Below, one piece after another: positions 24,760-34,694 of a stretch of DNA of 64,000 nucleotides. The stretch's first letter is position 1, and each line of letters starts with the position of its first letter. The notes beneath the pieces are model-generated. The model was not told the origin of the DNA, ran no database searches, and saw only the letters and a list, made by a program, of their open reading frames with translations. The stretch spans positions 2,232,001 to 2,296,000 of the forward strand of contig NC_017941.2 of the NCBI RefSeq assembly GCF_000306765.2, given 5' to 3'. Both the position numbers and the translations under genes were made by a program. Source of the DNA: Haloferax mediterranei ATCC 33500. Its GTDB lineage: Archaea > Halobacteriota > Halobacteria > Halobacteriales > Haloferacaceae.

Positions 24760-26988
24760 ATGAACGAAGTCCAACTCGAAGTGGCGAAAGCGTACCCGAA
24801 CGACTCGGGGCGCGGTATCGCCCGTCTTGATCCGGACACCTTGCTCCATCTCAAGCTCTCGCCGGGAGACATCATCGAGATAGAGGGAGGGAAAACGACC
24901 GCCGCGAAGGTGTGGCGGGCAGACCGGCAGGACTGGAACACGGATACCGTCCGTATCGACGGGTTCACGCGGCAGAACGCCGACGTGAGCATCGGCGAAC
25001 GGGTGACAATCCGCAAAGCAGAGGCCAAGAAGGCTGACAAACTCGTGTTGGCACCGCCCGAAGAGGCGAGTGTCCAGTTCGGGTCCGATGCGGCCGGCAT
25101 GGTCAAACGGCAGATTCTCAAGCGACCGGTGGTCGAACGCGACATCGTCCCGGTGATGTCGAGTACGAACCACCCATTCATGCGGTCGCCCGGACAGGCG
25201 ATTCCGCTTATCGGCGTCGAGACGAAGCCCGAGGGCGTTGTCCTCGTCACCGAGGATACCGACGTCGAACTCCGCGAGGAGCCGATTTCAGGCTTCGAGA
25301 AGACCGGAAGCGGAATTACGTACGAGGATATCGGTGGGCTGACCAACGAGATTCAGCGCGTCCGCGAGATGGTCGAACTGCCGATGAAGCACCCCCAGAT
25401 ATTCCAGAAACTCGGCATCGAGCCGCCGCAAGGGGTGCTGCTTCACGGCCCGCCGGGGACCGGGAAGACGCTTCTCGCCCGCGCGGTCGCAAACGAGACC
25501 TCGGCGAGTTTCTTCTCTATCGCTGGTCCGGAAATCATCTCGAAGTACTACGGTGAATCCGAACAGCAACTCCGCGAGATATTCGAGGACGCCAAAGAGG
25601 AGTCGCCGAGCATCATCTTCATCGACGAACTCGACTCCATCGCGCCGAAGCGTGAGGACGTGACCGGCGAGGTCGAACGCCGCGTCGTTGCCCAACTCCT
25701 GACGATGATGGACGGGCTCGAAGCGCGCGGACAGGTTATCGTCATCGCGGCGACGAACCGCGTCGACTCCGTCGACCCCGCGCTTCGTCGTCCCGGTCGG
25801 TTCGACCGCGAAATCGAAATCGGCGTCCCCGACGAGGAAGGCCGCAAGGAGATTCTCCAGATTCACACCCGCGGCATGCCGCTTTCGGACGATGTGGACC
25901 TCAATAACCTCGCGGACGACACTCACGGCTTCGTCGGTGCCGACATCGAAGCGTTGACCAAGGAGGCCGCGATGAAGGCGCTGCGTCGGTACTTGCCCGA
26001 AATCGACCTCGACCGGGAGGACATCCCGCCGAGTCTTATCGACCGGATGGTCGTCAAGAACGACGACTTCGGCGGCGCGCTCGGCGAGGTCGAACCCTCG
26101 GCGATGCGCGAGGTGCTCGTCGAGATTCCGAAGGTCACGTGGAAAGACGTCGGCGGACTCGAAGAACCCAAACAGAAGGTCAAAGAGAGTGTCGAGTGGC
26201 CGTTGACCACGCCGGAGAAGTTCAACCGAATGGGAATCGAGGCACCGAAAGGGGTGCTCCTCTACGGCCCACCCGGAACCGGGAAGACGCTCATCGCAAA
26301 GGCGGTCGCCAACGAGACGAACGCGAACTTCATCTCGGTTCGTGGCCCGCAACTGCTCTCGAAGTGGGTCGGTGAGTCGGAGAAGGCGATTCGGCAGACG
26401 TTCCGCAAGGCGCGGCAGGTCTCGCCGACCATCATCTTCTTCGACGAGTTGGACGCACTCGCACCAGCCCGTGGCAACGATATGGGTAACAACGTCTCCG
26501 AGCGCGTCGTCAACCAGCTCCTGACGGAGTTAGACGGACTCGAAGACACCGGAAACGTCATGGTCATCGCGGCGACGAACCGCCCGGACATGATCGACCC
26601 CGCGCTCATCCGCTCGGGTCGTTTCGACCGTCTCGTGCTCATCGGCCAACCCGAAGAGGAGGGTCGCGAGCAGATTCTCGACATTCACACCCAGTCGAGC
26701 CCGCTCGCGCCCGACGTGAGCCTCCGCGAAATTGCGGAGATAACCGACGGCTACGTCGGTTCGGACCTCGAATCCATCTGCCGCGAGGCCGCCATCGAGG
26801 CCCTTCGGGAGAACGACGACGCCGAAGAAATCGAGATGCGGCACTTCCGCAAGGCGATGGAGTCGGTCCGGCCGACCATCACCGAGGACCTCATGCGGTA
26901 CTACGAAGAGATTCAAGACCAGTTCAAGGGCGGCACCCGCGAGGGCCTCTCGCCCGACACGCGCGACGGCCGTATCGGCTTCCAATAG
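24760..26988 (+). CDS. cdcH: Cdc48/VAT-type AAA ATPase
   Basis: A 742-aa hexameric unfoldase, the archaeal Cdc48/p97 homologue that prepares proteins for the proteasome. The N-domain (about 1-190) has the double-psi barrel [20 protein letters not shown]1 has Walker A GPPGTGKT at residues 230-237 and Walker [18 protein letters not shown]2 has Walker A at residue 503 onward and [18 protein letters not shown] 24760 is preferred over 24721 because [13 protein letters not shown] is the family start, with GAGG nearby as a weak ribosome site. The C-terminus ends GFQ, not a clear HbYX proteasome-docking motif. Confidence 0.95.
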   Translation: MNEVQLEVAKAYPNDSGRGIARLDPDTLLHLKLSPGDIIEIEGGKTTAAKVWRADRQDWNTDTVRIDGFTRQNADVSIGERVTIRKAEAKKADKLVLAPPEEASVQFGSDAAGMVKRQILKRPVVERDIVPVMSSTNHPFMRSPGQAIPLIGVETKPEGVVLVTEDTDVELREEPISGFEKTGSGITYEDIGGLTNEIQRVREMVELPMKHPQIFQKLGIEPPQGVLLHGPPGTGKTLLARAVANETSASFFSIAGPEIISKYYGESEQQLREIFEDAKEESPSIIFIDELDSIAPKREDVTGEVERRVVAQLLTMMDGLEARGQVIVIAATNRVDSVDPALRRPGRFDREIEIGVPDEEGRKEILQIHTRGMPLSDDVDLNNLADDTHGFVGADIEALTKEAAMKALRRYLPEIDLDREDIPPSLIDRMVVKNDDFGGALGEVEPSAMREVLVEIPKVTWKDVGGLEEPKQKVKESVEWPLTTPEKFNRMGIEAPKGVLLYGPPGTGKTLIAKAVANETNANFISVRGPQLLSKWVGESEKAIRQTFRKARQVSPTIIFFDELDALAPARGNDMGNNVSERVVNQLLTELDGLEDTGNVMVIAATNRPDMIDPALIRSGRFDRLVLIGQPEEEGREQILDIHTQSSPLAPDVSLREIAEITDGYVGSDLESICREAAIEALRENDDAEEIEMRHFRKAMESVRPTITEDLMRYYEEIQDQFKGGTREGLSPDTRDGRIGFQ

Positions 26989-27014
26989 GTCGCCGCCGTC
27001 GTATCGCCGTCGGA

Positions 27015-27019
27015 TTTTT
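27015..27019 (+). terminator. T-tract after cdcH
   Basis: GGATTTTTG lies 27 nt after the cdcH stop, between converging cdcH and phoU. An oligo-T terminator is plausible. Confidence 0.35.
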
Positions 27020-27135
27020 GCACTGATTGGTTGGTCGCGATTCCGTGTTCAATGTGTCAGAGACGCATCTGTGCCGAGGCACGTAGAAAGCGAGAAAACG
27101 GGAAAACGGAACCGTACCGAAAATCGTCGGTCGAG

Positions 27136-27816
27136 TTAGAACAACAGCGAGTCGTCGTTGTCGATCATGTAGAGCGTCCGCGCAGCAACGTTGACGGCGT
27201 GGTCGCCGATGCGTTCGAGGTCGCGAACCGTAAGCAGGAGTCGGCGCACGTCGATGAGGAAGTCCTCGGGTTCGAGGTCGCTGTCGCCTTCGAAGTCGTC
27301 GCCGGACATGAGGTCGCGGACGATACTCTGGGAGGCTTCGTCACACATCGTGTCGAGGCTGTCGTCCCGCTCGGCAACGGAACGACACAGTTCCGTATCT
27401 TCGCTCTCGTAGGCATCCATCGCCTGGTCGACCATATCGAGGGCAGCGTCGCCGATGCGCTGGATGTCAACTTCCGCGTACACGTCGTGTTCAGCGTCGA
27501 TTGCGTACTGCGCGAGGTTGGTCGCGAGGTCGCCGATGCGTTCGAGGTCGGTGATAATCTTGAACGATGCGGCGATAAAGCGGAGGTCACCTGCGACCGG
27601 CTGTTGGAGTGCCAGCAGGTCGATGCAGTCCTGTTCGAGGTCGAGGTAGATTCGGTTGATTTCGCGGTCCCCCTCGATAACCTCCTGTGCTTTCTGTTCG
27701 TCTTTGTCTTCGAGTGCGTCGAGGGCGAATCGGACCCGTTCAGCGACGAGTTCACTGAGGTACAACACGTCCTCTTCGAGTTCTCGGAGGCGTGATTGGT
27801 ACGTGTTTCTAGCCAT
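27136..27816 (-). CDS. phoU: Phosphate signalling protein PhoU
   Basis: A 226-aa cytoplasmic helical protein with two PhoU repeats. Each repeat carries the ERIGD(L/H)A signature (ITDLERIGDLATNLAQ near residue 90 and VRDLERIGDHAVNVAAR near residue 205), the metal-binding DxxxD-type motif of the family. It usually restrains the Pst transporter and reports phosphate status. ATG 27816 (MARNTYQSRLRELEED) is the family start; the frame stays open far upstream, but that stretch is not PhoU. It closes the pst cluster on the minus strand, 218 nt after pstB, with a hairpin in the gap. Confidence 0.93.
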   Translation of the reverse strand: MARNTYQSRLRELEEDVLYLSELVAERVRFALDALEDKDEQKAQEVIEGDREINRIYLDLEQDCIDLLALQQPVAGDLRFIAASFKIITDLERIGDLATNLAQYAIDAEHDVYAEVDIQRIGDAALDMVDQAMDAYESEDTELCRSVAERDDSLDTMCDEASQSIVRDLMSGDDFEGDSDLEPEDFLIDVRRLLLTVRDLERIGDHAVNVAARTLYMIDNDDSLLF

Positions 27817-27845
27817 ATGTGGTGTTCCGAGAGGAGGCATCAAAT

Positions 27846-27878
27846 TCCTTGTGATGGGTTGAGTATGTGTCACAAGGA
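27846..27878. promoter_or_regulatory. 9-bp inverted repeat before phoU
   Basis: TCCTTGTGA (27846-27854) and TCACAAGGA (27870-27878) form a perfect 9-bp inverted repeat with a 15-nt spacer. It begins 30 nt upstream of the phoU start, inside the pstB-phoU gap. It could be a regulator site at a separate phoU promoter or an RNA hairpin that lowers phoU expression relative to pst. Confidence 0.45.
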
Positions 27879-28033
27879 CAATAATTGATTCGAACAATCC
27901 GATGCTCGATGAGATGGTGACAAACAGAATGAGCGAAACCGGAACTGAGCCGAACGTACAGACTGGGCTGACGGTCGATGCCACGGTCGAAGACTGCCTG
28001 ATAGTTCGGTTCGCGCGAGTCGCGGGCGCGGCG

Positions 28034-28924
28034 TTATCCGAATTTACCGGTGATGTAGTCTTCGACGCGCTGGCTCTCGGGGTTCTCGAAGATTTTCTGC
28101 GTGTCGTCGAACTCGACGAGTTCGCCGCCGGTGAGGAACACGGCGGTCTTGTCGGAGATACGCGCGGCCTGTTGCATGTTGTGAGTAACGATGACGACCG
28201 TGTAGTCCTCGGCGAGTTCCTCGACGAGGTCTTCGATTTGTGAGGTCGCAACCGGGTCGAGTGCGGACGCCGGTTCGTCCATCAAGAGGACTTCCGGGTC
28301 GGGTGCAATCGCGCGGGCGATGCAGAGACGCTGTTGTTGCCCGCCGGACAGGTCGAGACCGGATTCGTGGAGGCGGTCTTTGACTTCGTCCCAGAGGGCG
28401 GCGCGCTTGAGCGACTTCTCGACGATTTCGTCGTAGTCGCCGTCGATTCCCTGAATCTTCAGGCCGTAGATGACGTTCTCGTAGATGCTCTTCGGGAACG
28501 GGTTCGGCTTCTGGAACACCATTCCGACGCGGCGGCGAAGTGCGACCGGGTCAACATTATCGTCGTAAACGTTCTTGCCGCGGAGGGTGAGGTCACCTTC
28601 GACACGGGCAACGTCGATGAGGTCGTTCATGCGGTTGATACACCGGAGGAACGTCGATTTCCCACAGCCAGAGGGACCAATCATCGCGGTCACGCTGTTT
28701 TCGGGAATCTCCATCGAGATGTCGGTGAGCGCGTGGTCGTCACCGTACCAGACGTTGATGTCTTCCGAGCGAATGACGGTCTCCGCCTCGTGGGTTACCG
28801 ACTCCTCCGACGCCGAGAGACCCTCGCTTACGTCCGTCTGTACGAGCATCTCGTCGTTCGTCGGGTCCTCTGTTCCGGTCATAGCTGACTGTTCTATCTC
28901 GGTTGCTTTGTCTCTTTGGCTCAT
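28034..28924 (-). CDS. pstB: Phosphate ABC transporter ATP-binding protein
   Basis: A 296-aa ATPase of the PstSCAB high-affinity phosphate importer, on the cytoplasmic side. Walker A is GPSGCGKST at about residue 83, [15 protein letters not shown] is the PstB-specific Q-loop, the signature is LSGGQQQR, and Walker B is [13 protein letters not shown]. An acidic N-terminal extension of about 50 residues is typical of haloarchaeal members. ATG 28924 (MSQRDKATE) is preferred over 28933. It follows pstA by 9 nt, so the cluster is one operon. Confidence 0.95.
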   Translation of the reverse strand: MSQRDKATEIEQSAMTGTEDPTNDEMLVQTDVSEGLSASEESVTHEAETVIRSEDINVWYGDDHALTDISMEIPENSVTAMIGPSGCGKSTFLRCINRMNDLIDVARVEGDLTLRGKNVYDDNVDPVALRRRVGMVFQKPNPFPKSIYENVIYGLKIQGIDGDYDEIVEKSLKRAALWDEVKDRLHESGLDLSGGQQQRLCIARAIAPDPEVLLMDEPASALDPVATSQIEDLVEELAEDYTVVIVTHNMQQAARISDKTAVFLTGGELVEFDDTQKIFENPESQRVEDYITGKFG

Positions 28925-28933
28925 TGGTTTCAC

Positions 28934-30562
28934 TTAACTTTCGCTTTCGAACTTGTTCCGGAGGACGATGGCGATGGAGTTCATCGCGAGGAGCACGACG
29001 AGCAACACGACGACGCCTGCCGGGACGGCCTTCGTGTAGAAGTCTTCACTCGCGAACAGACTCGACCATGCGTACACCTGCAGGGGCATCGCACTCACCT
29101 TGGAGGAGAGTTCGGTCGGGAGACTGAACACGACGCTCGGTGCACCAATCATGATAAGCGGTGCAGTCTCACCGATAGCGCGGCCCAACGCGAGAATCGT
29201 CCCGGTCAGGATACCGGGGAATGCTTCGGGGATGACGACGTTCTTGACGGTTTGCCAACGAGTCGCACCCATCCCGTAGGACGCCTGTCGGAGGTCACCC
29301 GGAACAGCCCGAATCGCCTCTCGGGAGGAGATGATGACGATGGGCAGAATGAGCAGTGCGAGTGTCGCACCGCCGATGAGAACGGTCCCCGTAGACTGTC
29401 CGAGGTACGTGACGAACACGCCGAGTCCGAGCAGTCCGTAGACGACGGAGGGGACACCGGCGAGATTCGAGATGTTGACGTCGATAAAGCGGGTGAAGGT
29501 GTTGTCAGGAGCGTACTCTTCGAGATAGACTGCCGCACCAACGCCAATCGGGAACGAGAGCGCGGCGACTGTGGCCATGAGTAGGATGGAGCCGCCGATG
29601 GCGGGATAGAGACCGGCATTCTCGGCAGACCCGCTGTGGGGACTCGTGAGGAAGTGCCAGTTGACCCACGACTGTGGTCCGGCGAACCCGAGTATGTCGA
29701 CGGCCGCCGCACCGACCAGCGAACCGACAATGACGGTTGCTGCGAAGAGGAGGCCGATTCGTTCCTGTTCACGGGTGAGCGCCGCGCCGCCAGCGTACGT
29801 TGCGGTGGGAACGAACGCGACGGTGGTGACGACGACGAGGGCGTTCGCATCGATACCCAGGAATGGGCCAACGAGTGCTGCGAGACCCGTCAGACCGAGC
29901 GCGGCGACACCGGCGAGCAGTCCTGCGGTGGTGTCTTCGCGGATTCGTGCGACGTATCGACTGACCGCGAGTGCGACCACGCCACCGAGAACGAGAGTGA
30001 GGATGACCCATTCGGTCGGAACCACCGGGGCTTTTTGGACGAGTTCCGGCACGCTGTGAAGGTAGCCCGGAACACCGAACAGCGAGAGGAAAAAGGCCGC
30101 ACCCGTCACGGCGACACGCGGGGTGAACGAAATCTTGTTTTCGTACTTCGTCAGGACGACGGTGAGCGCGGCGGGAATTGCGAGTCCGATGGCGTACGAG
30201 AGTCCAGTGAGCGGTGGGATAATATCGATGAACGTGATGGCCATTCCGCCACTGAACAGCAGAGAGACGGCCAACATGCCGACAATCAGACCTCCGAGTT
30301 TGAGCGCGGCGGTGTTCCGCCGGTAGAGATATCCGCCGACGAGTATCGTCGGAAGCACGAGCGTCACGAAGAACGTGAGGTGCCATCCGAGGTCGGCGGT
30401 AAGCGGTCGAATCGCGTCGTTTGCGACGTAGACGAGGAGTACGGCAAGTGTGACGATGCCGAACATCGTCGCAGCCAACAGCAGATACCGGAAGATAGTT
30501 CCTGCCGTTCGGCTGACCTGACCGAAGCCACCGGCATAGCTGGATTCGGTGTCGGTTGCCAT
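28934..30562 (-). CDS. pstA: Phosphate ABC transporter permease PstA
   Basis: A 542-aa permease of the phosphate importer. The C-terminal half is the standard PstA domain, with the EAA-type loop ASYGMGATRWQTVKNVVIPEAFPGILTG near residue 430. The N-terminal half adds about eight extra membrane helices (residues 20-270), roughly doubling the size over bacterial PstA. From memory long PstA proteins occur in other haloarchaea, so this looks like a lineage feature rather than an error. It lies 2 nt after the pstC stop. Confidence 0.92.
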   Translation of the reverse strand: MATDTESSYAGGFGQVSRTAGTIFRYLLLAATMFGIVTLAVLLVYVANDAIRPLTADLGWHLTFFVTLVLPTILVGGYLYRRNTAALKLGGLIVGMLAVSLLFSGGMAITFIDIIPPLTGLSYAIGLAIPAALTVVLTKYENKISFTPRVAVTGAAFFLSLFGVPGYLHSVPELVQKAPVVPTEWVILTLVLGGVVALAVSRYVARIREDTTAGLLAGVAALGLTGLAALVGPFLGIDANALVVVTTVAFVPTATYAGGAALTREQERIGLLFAATVIVGSLVGAAAVDILGFAGPQSWVNWHFLTSPHSGSAENAGLYPAIGGSILLMATVAALSFPIGVGAAVYLEEYAPDNTFTRFIDVNISNLAGVPSVVYGLLGLGVFVTYLGQSTGTVLIGGATLALLILPIVIISSREAIRAVPGDLRQASYGMGATRWQTVKNVVIPEAFPGILTGTILALGRAIGETAPLIMIGAPSVVFSLPTELSSKVSAMPLQVYAWSSLFASEDFYTKAVPAGVVVLLVVLLAMNSIAIVLRNKFESES

Positions 30563-30564
30563 GG

Positions 30565-31524
30565 TTAGTAGACCTCCCGGTACCGCCGTGTCACGTAGTC
30601 GCTGATGACGTTCATGATGAGCGTGATAACGAACAGGACGAGACCGATAGCGAACAGGCTACGGTAGGCCAGTCCGCCGCCGGTGATGTCACCGGTGAGT
30701 AGCTTGATCATCGCGGCGGTCATCGGAAGCGCGCCTTCGAGGTAGGACGAGGGGAGGAACGGATTGAGGAACTGCGCTTTCGAACCGGCAGCGACGGTGA
30801 CGGCCATCGTCTCGCCGATAGCGCGAGAAATCGCGAGGATAAACGAAGAGAAGATACCGGAGAGCGCCGCGGGAACGACAATTCCGGTGGATACGTCGAA
30901 CTTCGTCGCGCCCATCCCGTAGCCCGCCTGTCGGAGTTCGTCCGGAACGGCGGACATCGCGTCCTCGCTGATGGACGCGACCATCGGGATAATCATGATG
31001 CCGACGACGATACTCGCAGAGAGCATGTTGAACGTCCCGATGCTGGGGAAGATAACACTAAGCGCGGGCGTGATGTACAGGATTGCGAAGAATCCGTAGA
31101 CGACGGTCGGGATTCCGGCGAGAATCTCAAGTGCGGGCTTGAGGATGGAACGGGCCTGCGGACTCGCGTACTCGCTGAGGTAGATTGCCGTCGCAACACC
31201 GAGTGGAAGGGCGATGATGCCCGACCCGAAAGTCACCATCAGGGTCGCGGATACGAGTGTGAGGACGCCGAATTCCTGGTTGTGTATGTTCCAAGTCGTT
31301 CCTGTGAGGAAGTCGATGAGAGACGCCGTCTCCCCTTTGACACCCATCAGCGGGGCTGTAACGCTGAAGAACTTGGACGCCTCGACGGTGAGGAGTCCAA
31401 CGATACTGAGTGTCGTCACGACGGATAACGCCGCGCACAGGAAAAAGAACGACCGCGTCAGTAACTCACGCGGCGTGTTCTCCGTATTCCGCGTGAGGTC
31501 AGTTTCGAGGTCATCTGTGCTCAT
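30565..31524 (-). CDS. pstC: Phosphate ABC transporter permease PstC
   Basis: A 319-aa membrane permease with about six helices. The permease loop AGYGMGATKFDVSTGIVVPAALSGIF and the family stretch LPLGVATAIYLSEYASPQARSILKPALEILAGIPTVVYGF are clear. With PstA it forms the phosphate channel. It lies between pstS and pstA on the minus strand. ATG 31524 gives MSTDDLETDLTRNTE, a short acidic cytoplasmic tail before the first helix. Confidence 0.95.
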   Translation of the reverse strand: MSTDDLETDLTRNTENTPRELLTRSFFFLCAALSVVTTLSIVGLLTVEASKFFSVTAPLMGVKGETASLIDFLTGTTWNIHNQEFGVLTLVSATLMVTFGSGIIALPLGVATAIYLSEYASPQARSILKPALEILAGIPTVVYGFFAILYITPALSVIFPSIGTFNMLSASIVVGIMIIPMVASISEDAMSAVPDELRQAGYGMGATKFDVSTGIVVPAALSGIFSSFILAISRAIGETMAVTVAAGSKAQFLNPFLPSSYLEGALPMTAAMIKLLTGDITGGGLAYRSLFAIGLVLFVITLIMNVISDYVTRRYREVY

Positions 31525-31586
31525 TGGATGATATGAATTGTGGGTTGTGAAAAAGCGCTTCGTTAGGCTATTGTGTCGGGAATTCT

Positions 31587-32624
31587 CTACTTAGCCTCTT
31601 CGATGGCCGAGTTGAGCTTGTCGAGCATCTCCTGCTGTGTGTCCTCACTGAGCGGGACGTAGCCGACTTCGTCGGCGACGATTTTCTCATCCGTGGAGTT
31701 GTTCAGCCAGAAGCGAGCGAACTCGGCGACGGGCTTCTCTGCGAGGGACTCCTTCGCGGGGTAGGTAAACAGCGGACGCGACAGCGGCGTGTACTCGCCG
31801 GAAAGCGCCGTGTCGAGAGACGGTTCGACGTAACCGTCGCCGTTGTCGATGGCGACAGCCTGTACGGTGTCGGTGTTCTCGCTGTAGTAGGCGAATCCCA
31901 TGTATCCGATGGCGTACTTCGAACCTTTGACACCCTGAATGATGTTGCGGTCCTGTTCGGTCGGAGAGTAATCTTGGCGGTGACCCGGACCTTCCTCGCC
32001 GAGGATTGACTCGATGAAGTAGTCGTAGGTACCGGATGCGTCGGTGGGGCCGAAGATTTCGATTTCCTTGTCCGGCCACTCGGAGTTGACGTCTGCCCAC
32101 GTTTTGGGCTTGGTCTCGGCGGAGAAGATGGTCTTGAGCTGTTCGACGGTAAGACCCTCACCGAGGAAGTCGTTGTCGTTGTTGACGATGACCGTCAGCG
32201 CGTCAGTTGCGACCTTGAGTTCGAGGGGGGTGATACCGTTGTTGGAACACTGCTCTTTCTCTTCGGGCTTGATTGGACGCGAGGCGTTGTTGAAGTCCGT
32301 CTGTCCGGTACAGAAGTTGTTCGCAAACCCGCCACCGGTACCGGTGGGCTGAGTGGGGACGCTGACCTTCGGGTGTTTTTCCTTGAAGCGCTCGGCCATG
32401 GCGGTTGCGAGCGGGAAGACCGTCGAAGACCCGGAAACGTCGACGGTTCCAGACAGCTCCTGGCTTCCTTCGTCACCCGACTGCTCCGTTCCACCGGATT
32501 CGCCGCCGTCCGAGCCATCGCTGTTGTTTTCCGTACAACCAGCAAGGCCCGTGAGGCCAGCAGCACCCGATGCAATCAGGAATTTTCGCCGCGAAAGAAC
32601 ACCTTCCGAGTTACGCGTCATCAA
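31587..32624 (-). CDS. pstS: Phosphate-binding lipoprotein PstS
   Basis: A 345-aa substrate-binding protein. The N-terminus is a Tat lipoprotein signal (LSRRKFLIASGAAGLTGLAGC, lipobox Cys30), followed by a Ser/Gly/Glu-rich linker. The phosphate-binding fold shows GSSTVFPLATAMAERFKE near residue 65, FCTGQTDFNNASRPIKPEE, and FGPTDASGTYDYFIESI. It is the first gene of the pst operon, with a divergent regulator upstream. ATG 32621 is an alternative start. Confidence 0.95.
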   Translation of the reverse strand: MMTRNSEGVLSRRKFLIASGAAGLTGLAGCTENNSDGSDGGESGGTEQSGDEGSQELSGTVDVSGSSTVFPLATAMAERFKEKHPKVSVPTQPTGTGGGFANNFCTGQTDFNNASRPIKPEEKEQCSNNGITPLELKVATDALTVIVNNDNDFLGEGLTVEQLKTIFSAETKPKTWADVNSEWPDKEIEIFGPTDASGTYDYFIESILGEEGPGHRQDYSPTEQDRNIIQGVKGSKYAIGYMGFAYYSENTDTVQAVAIDNGDGYVEPSLDTALSGEYTPLSRPLFTYPAKESLAEKPVAEFARFWLNNSTDEKIVADEVGYVPLSEDTQQEMLDKLNSAIEEAK

Positions 32625-32962
32625 CGTTGTGGAGCCGATTTGTCCGTAAATACCCTGCTATGACAAATATATAGTGGTACGTTTTGCTATGTGGACCGTG
32701 GCTATCCGCGGGTCGTGGACACAGGCGGCTATATTCGCCGATATTCGAATAACCGTTAGACGGGTGAGTGTCAATTGGTGTCGTGCCTCGGCTCAGTACA
32801 GCCGGTTTACGGCATATATACAGTGTGAAGGAGTGCTCCAGAGTTGCCGAGACGCCCACCATCTCTCAGCGTCTCTGATATGATATCTTCGCTCGCGGTA
32901 ATTCCCGTGGTCAGTATATAGAGATAGACAGTTTTATTGTGTGAAGATGATGACCATCATTC
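32625..32962. promoter_or_regulatory. Divergent promoter region between pstS and the AbrB-PhoU gene
   Basis: A gene-free 338 bp stretch. AAATATATAG (32664-32673) could be the pstS TATA element read leftward. TATATAGAG near 32917-32925 is about 40 nt before the AbrB-PhoU gene. A third AT box (CATATATACAG) lies near 32812-32822. TATTCGAATA (32742-32751) is a perfect 10-bp palindrome. GAGACGC (32849-32855) pairs with GCGTCTC (32869-32875). Phosphate-responsive control is expected from the context, but no experimentally defined P-box could be confirmed by eye. Confidence 0.5.
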
Positions 32963-33964
32963 ATGGTCGAAACCCGAAAGGTGCAGGTGACCGGTGGTTC
33001 CACCTACACCGTCTCCATCCCCAAAGACTGGGCGACCGAGAACGGCGTCTCTGCAGGGAGCGAAGTCGAATTCTACCCAGAGGGCGATTCGTTGTTCTTG
33101 ACTCCCCGGTCCGAAGAAGAACGTACTGAGGGTACACTCGACATTACAAACCTCGAAGGCGACGAACTCACGCGTGCGGTCATGACGATGTACGTGAGCG
33201 GGTTCGACATCATCGCGCTGGAGAGTTCGCGTATCACGACCGACCAGCGCCGAACCATCCGAGAGGCGACACAGAGCCTCGTCGGGTTGGAAGTCCTCGA
33301 AGAGACCCGCGACCGAGTCGTCATCCGCGACCTGCTGGACTCCTCGGAACTCTCTATTCACAACGCGGTCACACGCATGCGTCTCATTGCACTTTCCATG
33401 CTCGAAGACGCCATCGCCGCCATCGCCGAGATGGACGAAGACATGGCCCGCGACGTTATCCAACGCGACGACGACGTAGACCGACTCTGGATGGTCGTTT
33501 CCCGTATCTTCCGGGCGACGCTTCGGACGCCGAAGGCCGCCGAGGAACTCGGTCTGCCTCGCGAGGCCTGTTTCGACTACCAGTCTGCGGCACGACAACT
33601 CGAACGCATCGGCGACCACGCGACGAAGATTGCACACCTCTCGTTGAACTTCGAGGAACCCGTCAACGAGGAAATCGTCGAGGCCGTCTGGGAACTGTTC
33701 GAAGAGGCCAAGTCGGTCGTCAACGGCGGGATGGACGCACTTTTCGCCGAAGACAGCGGCGAGGCGACCAGGCTGGCAAACGAGTCGCGCGAAGCCGTTC
33801 AGGCTATCGACGAGCGCGCCCGGAGCATCGACGAACTCCTCCGTGACCTCGACCCGGCCCGTGCACAACTGCTCGGTCTCATCGTCGACTCCGTTTCCCG
33901 GAGCGCCGACTACGGTGGCAACATCGCAGAAACGGCGCTGCAGAAGGCTGCGCCGACGCCCTGA
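32963..33964 (+). CDS. AbrB-PhoU fusion, phosphate-response regulator
   Basis: A 333-aa protein joining an N-terminal AbrB/SpoVT-type DNA-binding domain (KVQVTGGSTYTVSIPKDWATENGV, about residues 6-50) to two PhoU-type helical repeats. RQLERIGDHATKIAHL near residue 213 carries the metal-binding signature; the second repeat is less conserved. This makes it a DNA-binding PhoU, a plausible transcriptional regulator of the divergent pst operon. The layout is widespread in haloarchaea, as far as I recall. ATG 32963 is clear. Confidence 0.85.
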   Translation: MVETRKVQVTGGSTYTVSIPKDWATENGVSAGSEVEFYPEGDSLFLTPRSEEERTEGTLDITNLEGDELTRAVMTMYVSGFDIIALESSRITTDQRRTIREATQSLVGLEVLEETRDRVVIRDLLDSSELSIHNAVTRMRLIALSMLEDAIAAIAEMDEDMARDVIQRDDDVDRLWMVVSRIFRATLRTPKAAEELGLPREACFDYQSAARQLERIGDHATKIAHLSLNFEEPVNEEIVEAVWELFEEAKSVVNGGMDALFAEDSGEATRLANESREAVQAIDERARSIDELLRDLDPARAQLLGLIVDSVSRSADYGGNIAETALQKAAPTP

Positions 33965-34189
33965 ATTGCGACACTGCCACGATACTGGTTGAAACTGTTA
34001 CGACGGTCTCGATTCATTCTCGATTCCTTTTCGATTCGGGTTTTCATCTGCGTCGTTCTCGATGAAGATGCAGTACGGTCACTCTCAGTGCAGAAATGCT
34101 ACATCACTACCCCGGGCAAAACCACAGCGCTGCCGCTTTCCGTACTGAAACAGTAATACCGCGCCGAATCCGACGCGGAGAGGGAGAAC

Positions 34190-34567
34190 TTACTCCTCGT
34201 CGATGCGGACTGCGTTGACCTGCCCGTCCTGACCGGGGCGGGAGGTGACGCGGGCGCGACCGGCGCTCGTGTCGATGATGGAGCCCTTCGTGATGATGTT
34301 CCGGCGGGCGTAGTTGACGTTCGACGGGTTGTCGATGACGCCTTCGATGTCGGCCTGCGTGACCTCGGCACCGTCGGCGACCTGCGCGACGTCGGTCGAG
34401 AGGGCGCGGATCTTCTCGTTGTTACCGCGGGAGTCGATAATCTGGAATCGGTGTTCACCGACCGTCGTGGCGGCAGGCTCGCGACCCAGCTGGTAGCGCT
34501 TCTTGTTTCGGAACGGCTTGCGCCGTCCACCGGTCCGCTTCCGCTTGGAGCGTCCTTGGTCCTTCAT
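34190..34567 (-). CDS. rps8e: 30S ribosomal protein S8e
   Basis: The archaeal/eukaryotic-type small-subunit ribosomal protein S8e. It has 125 aa, the archaeal length. It begins MKDQGRSKRKRTGGRRKPFR, the family's basic signature, and continues YQLGREPAATTVGEHRFQIIDSRGNNEKIRAL. ATG 34567 is the family start; the open frame continues upstream but is not S8e. It stands alone on the minus strand, divergent from the DUF2240 gene. Confidence 0.96.
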   Translation of the reverse strand: MKDQGRSKRKRTGGRRKPFRNKKRYQLGREPAATTVGEHRFQIIDSRGNNEKIRALSTDVAQVADGAEVTQADIEGVIDNPSNVNYARRNIITKGSIIDTSAGRARVTSRPGQDGQVNAVRIDEE

Positions 34568-34694
34568 ACGGGGTAAAAACCTCGGTGAGTACTTGAATCG
34601 CTCGGAACGGCTTTCAGCGAGTGGGGGAAGAGGGGCCTCGGGGCGTCGAAGCCAACACAAACCGTTTAGTTCGCCCGCGCCCGCCGTCGAACCG

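Noticed and set aside
27817..28251. N-terminal extension of PhoU
   Set aside because: The frame is open to 28251 but the added sequence is Ser/Arg-rich, unrelated to PhoU, and overlaps pstB; ATG 27816 matches the family start.
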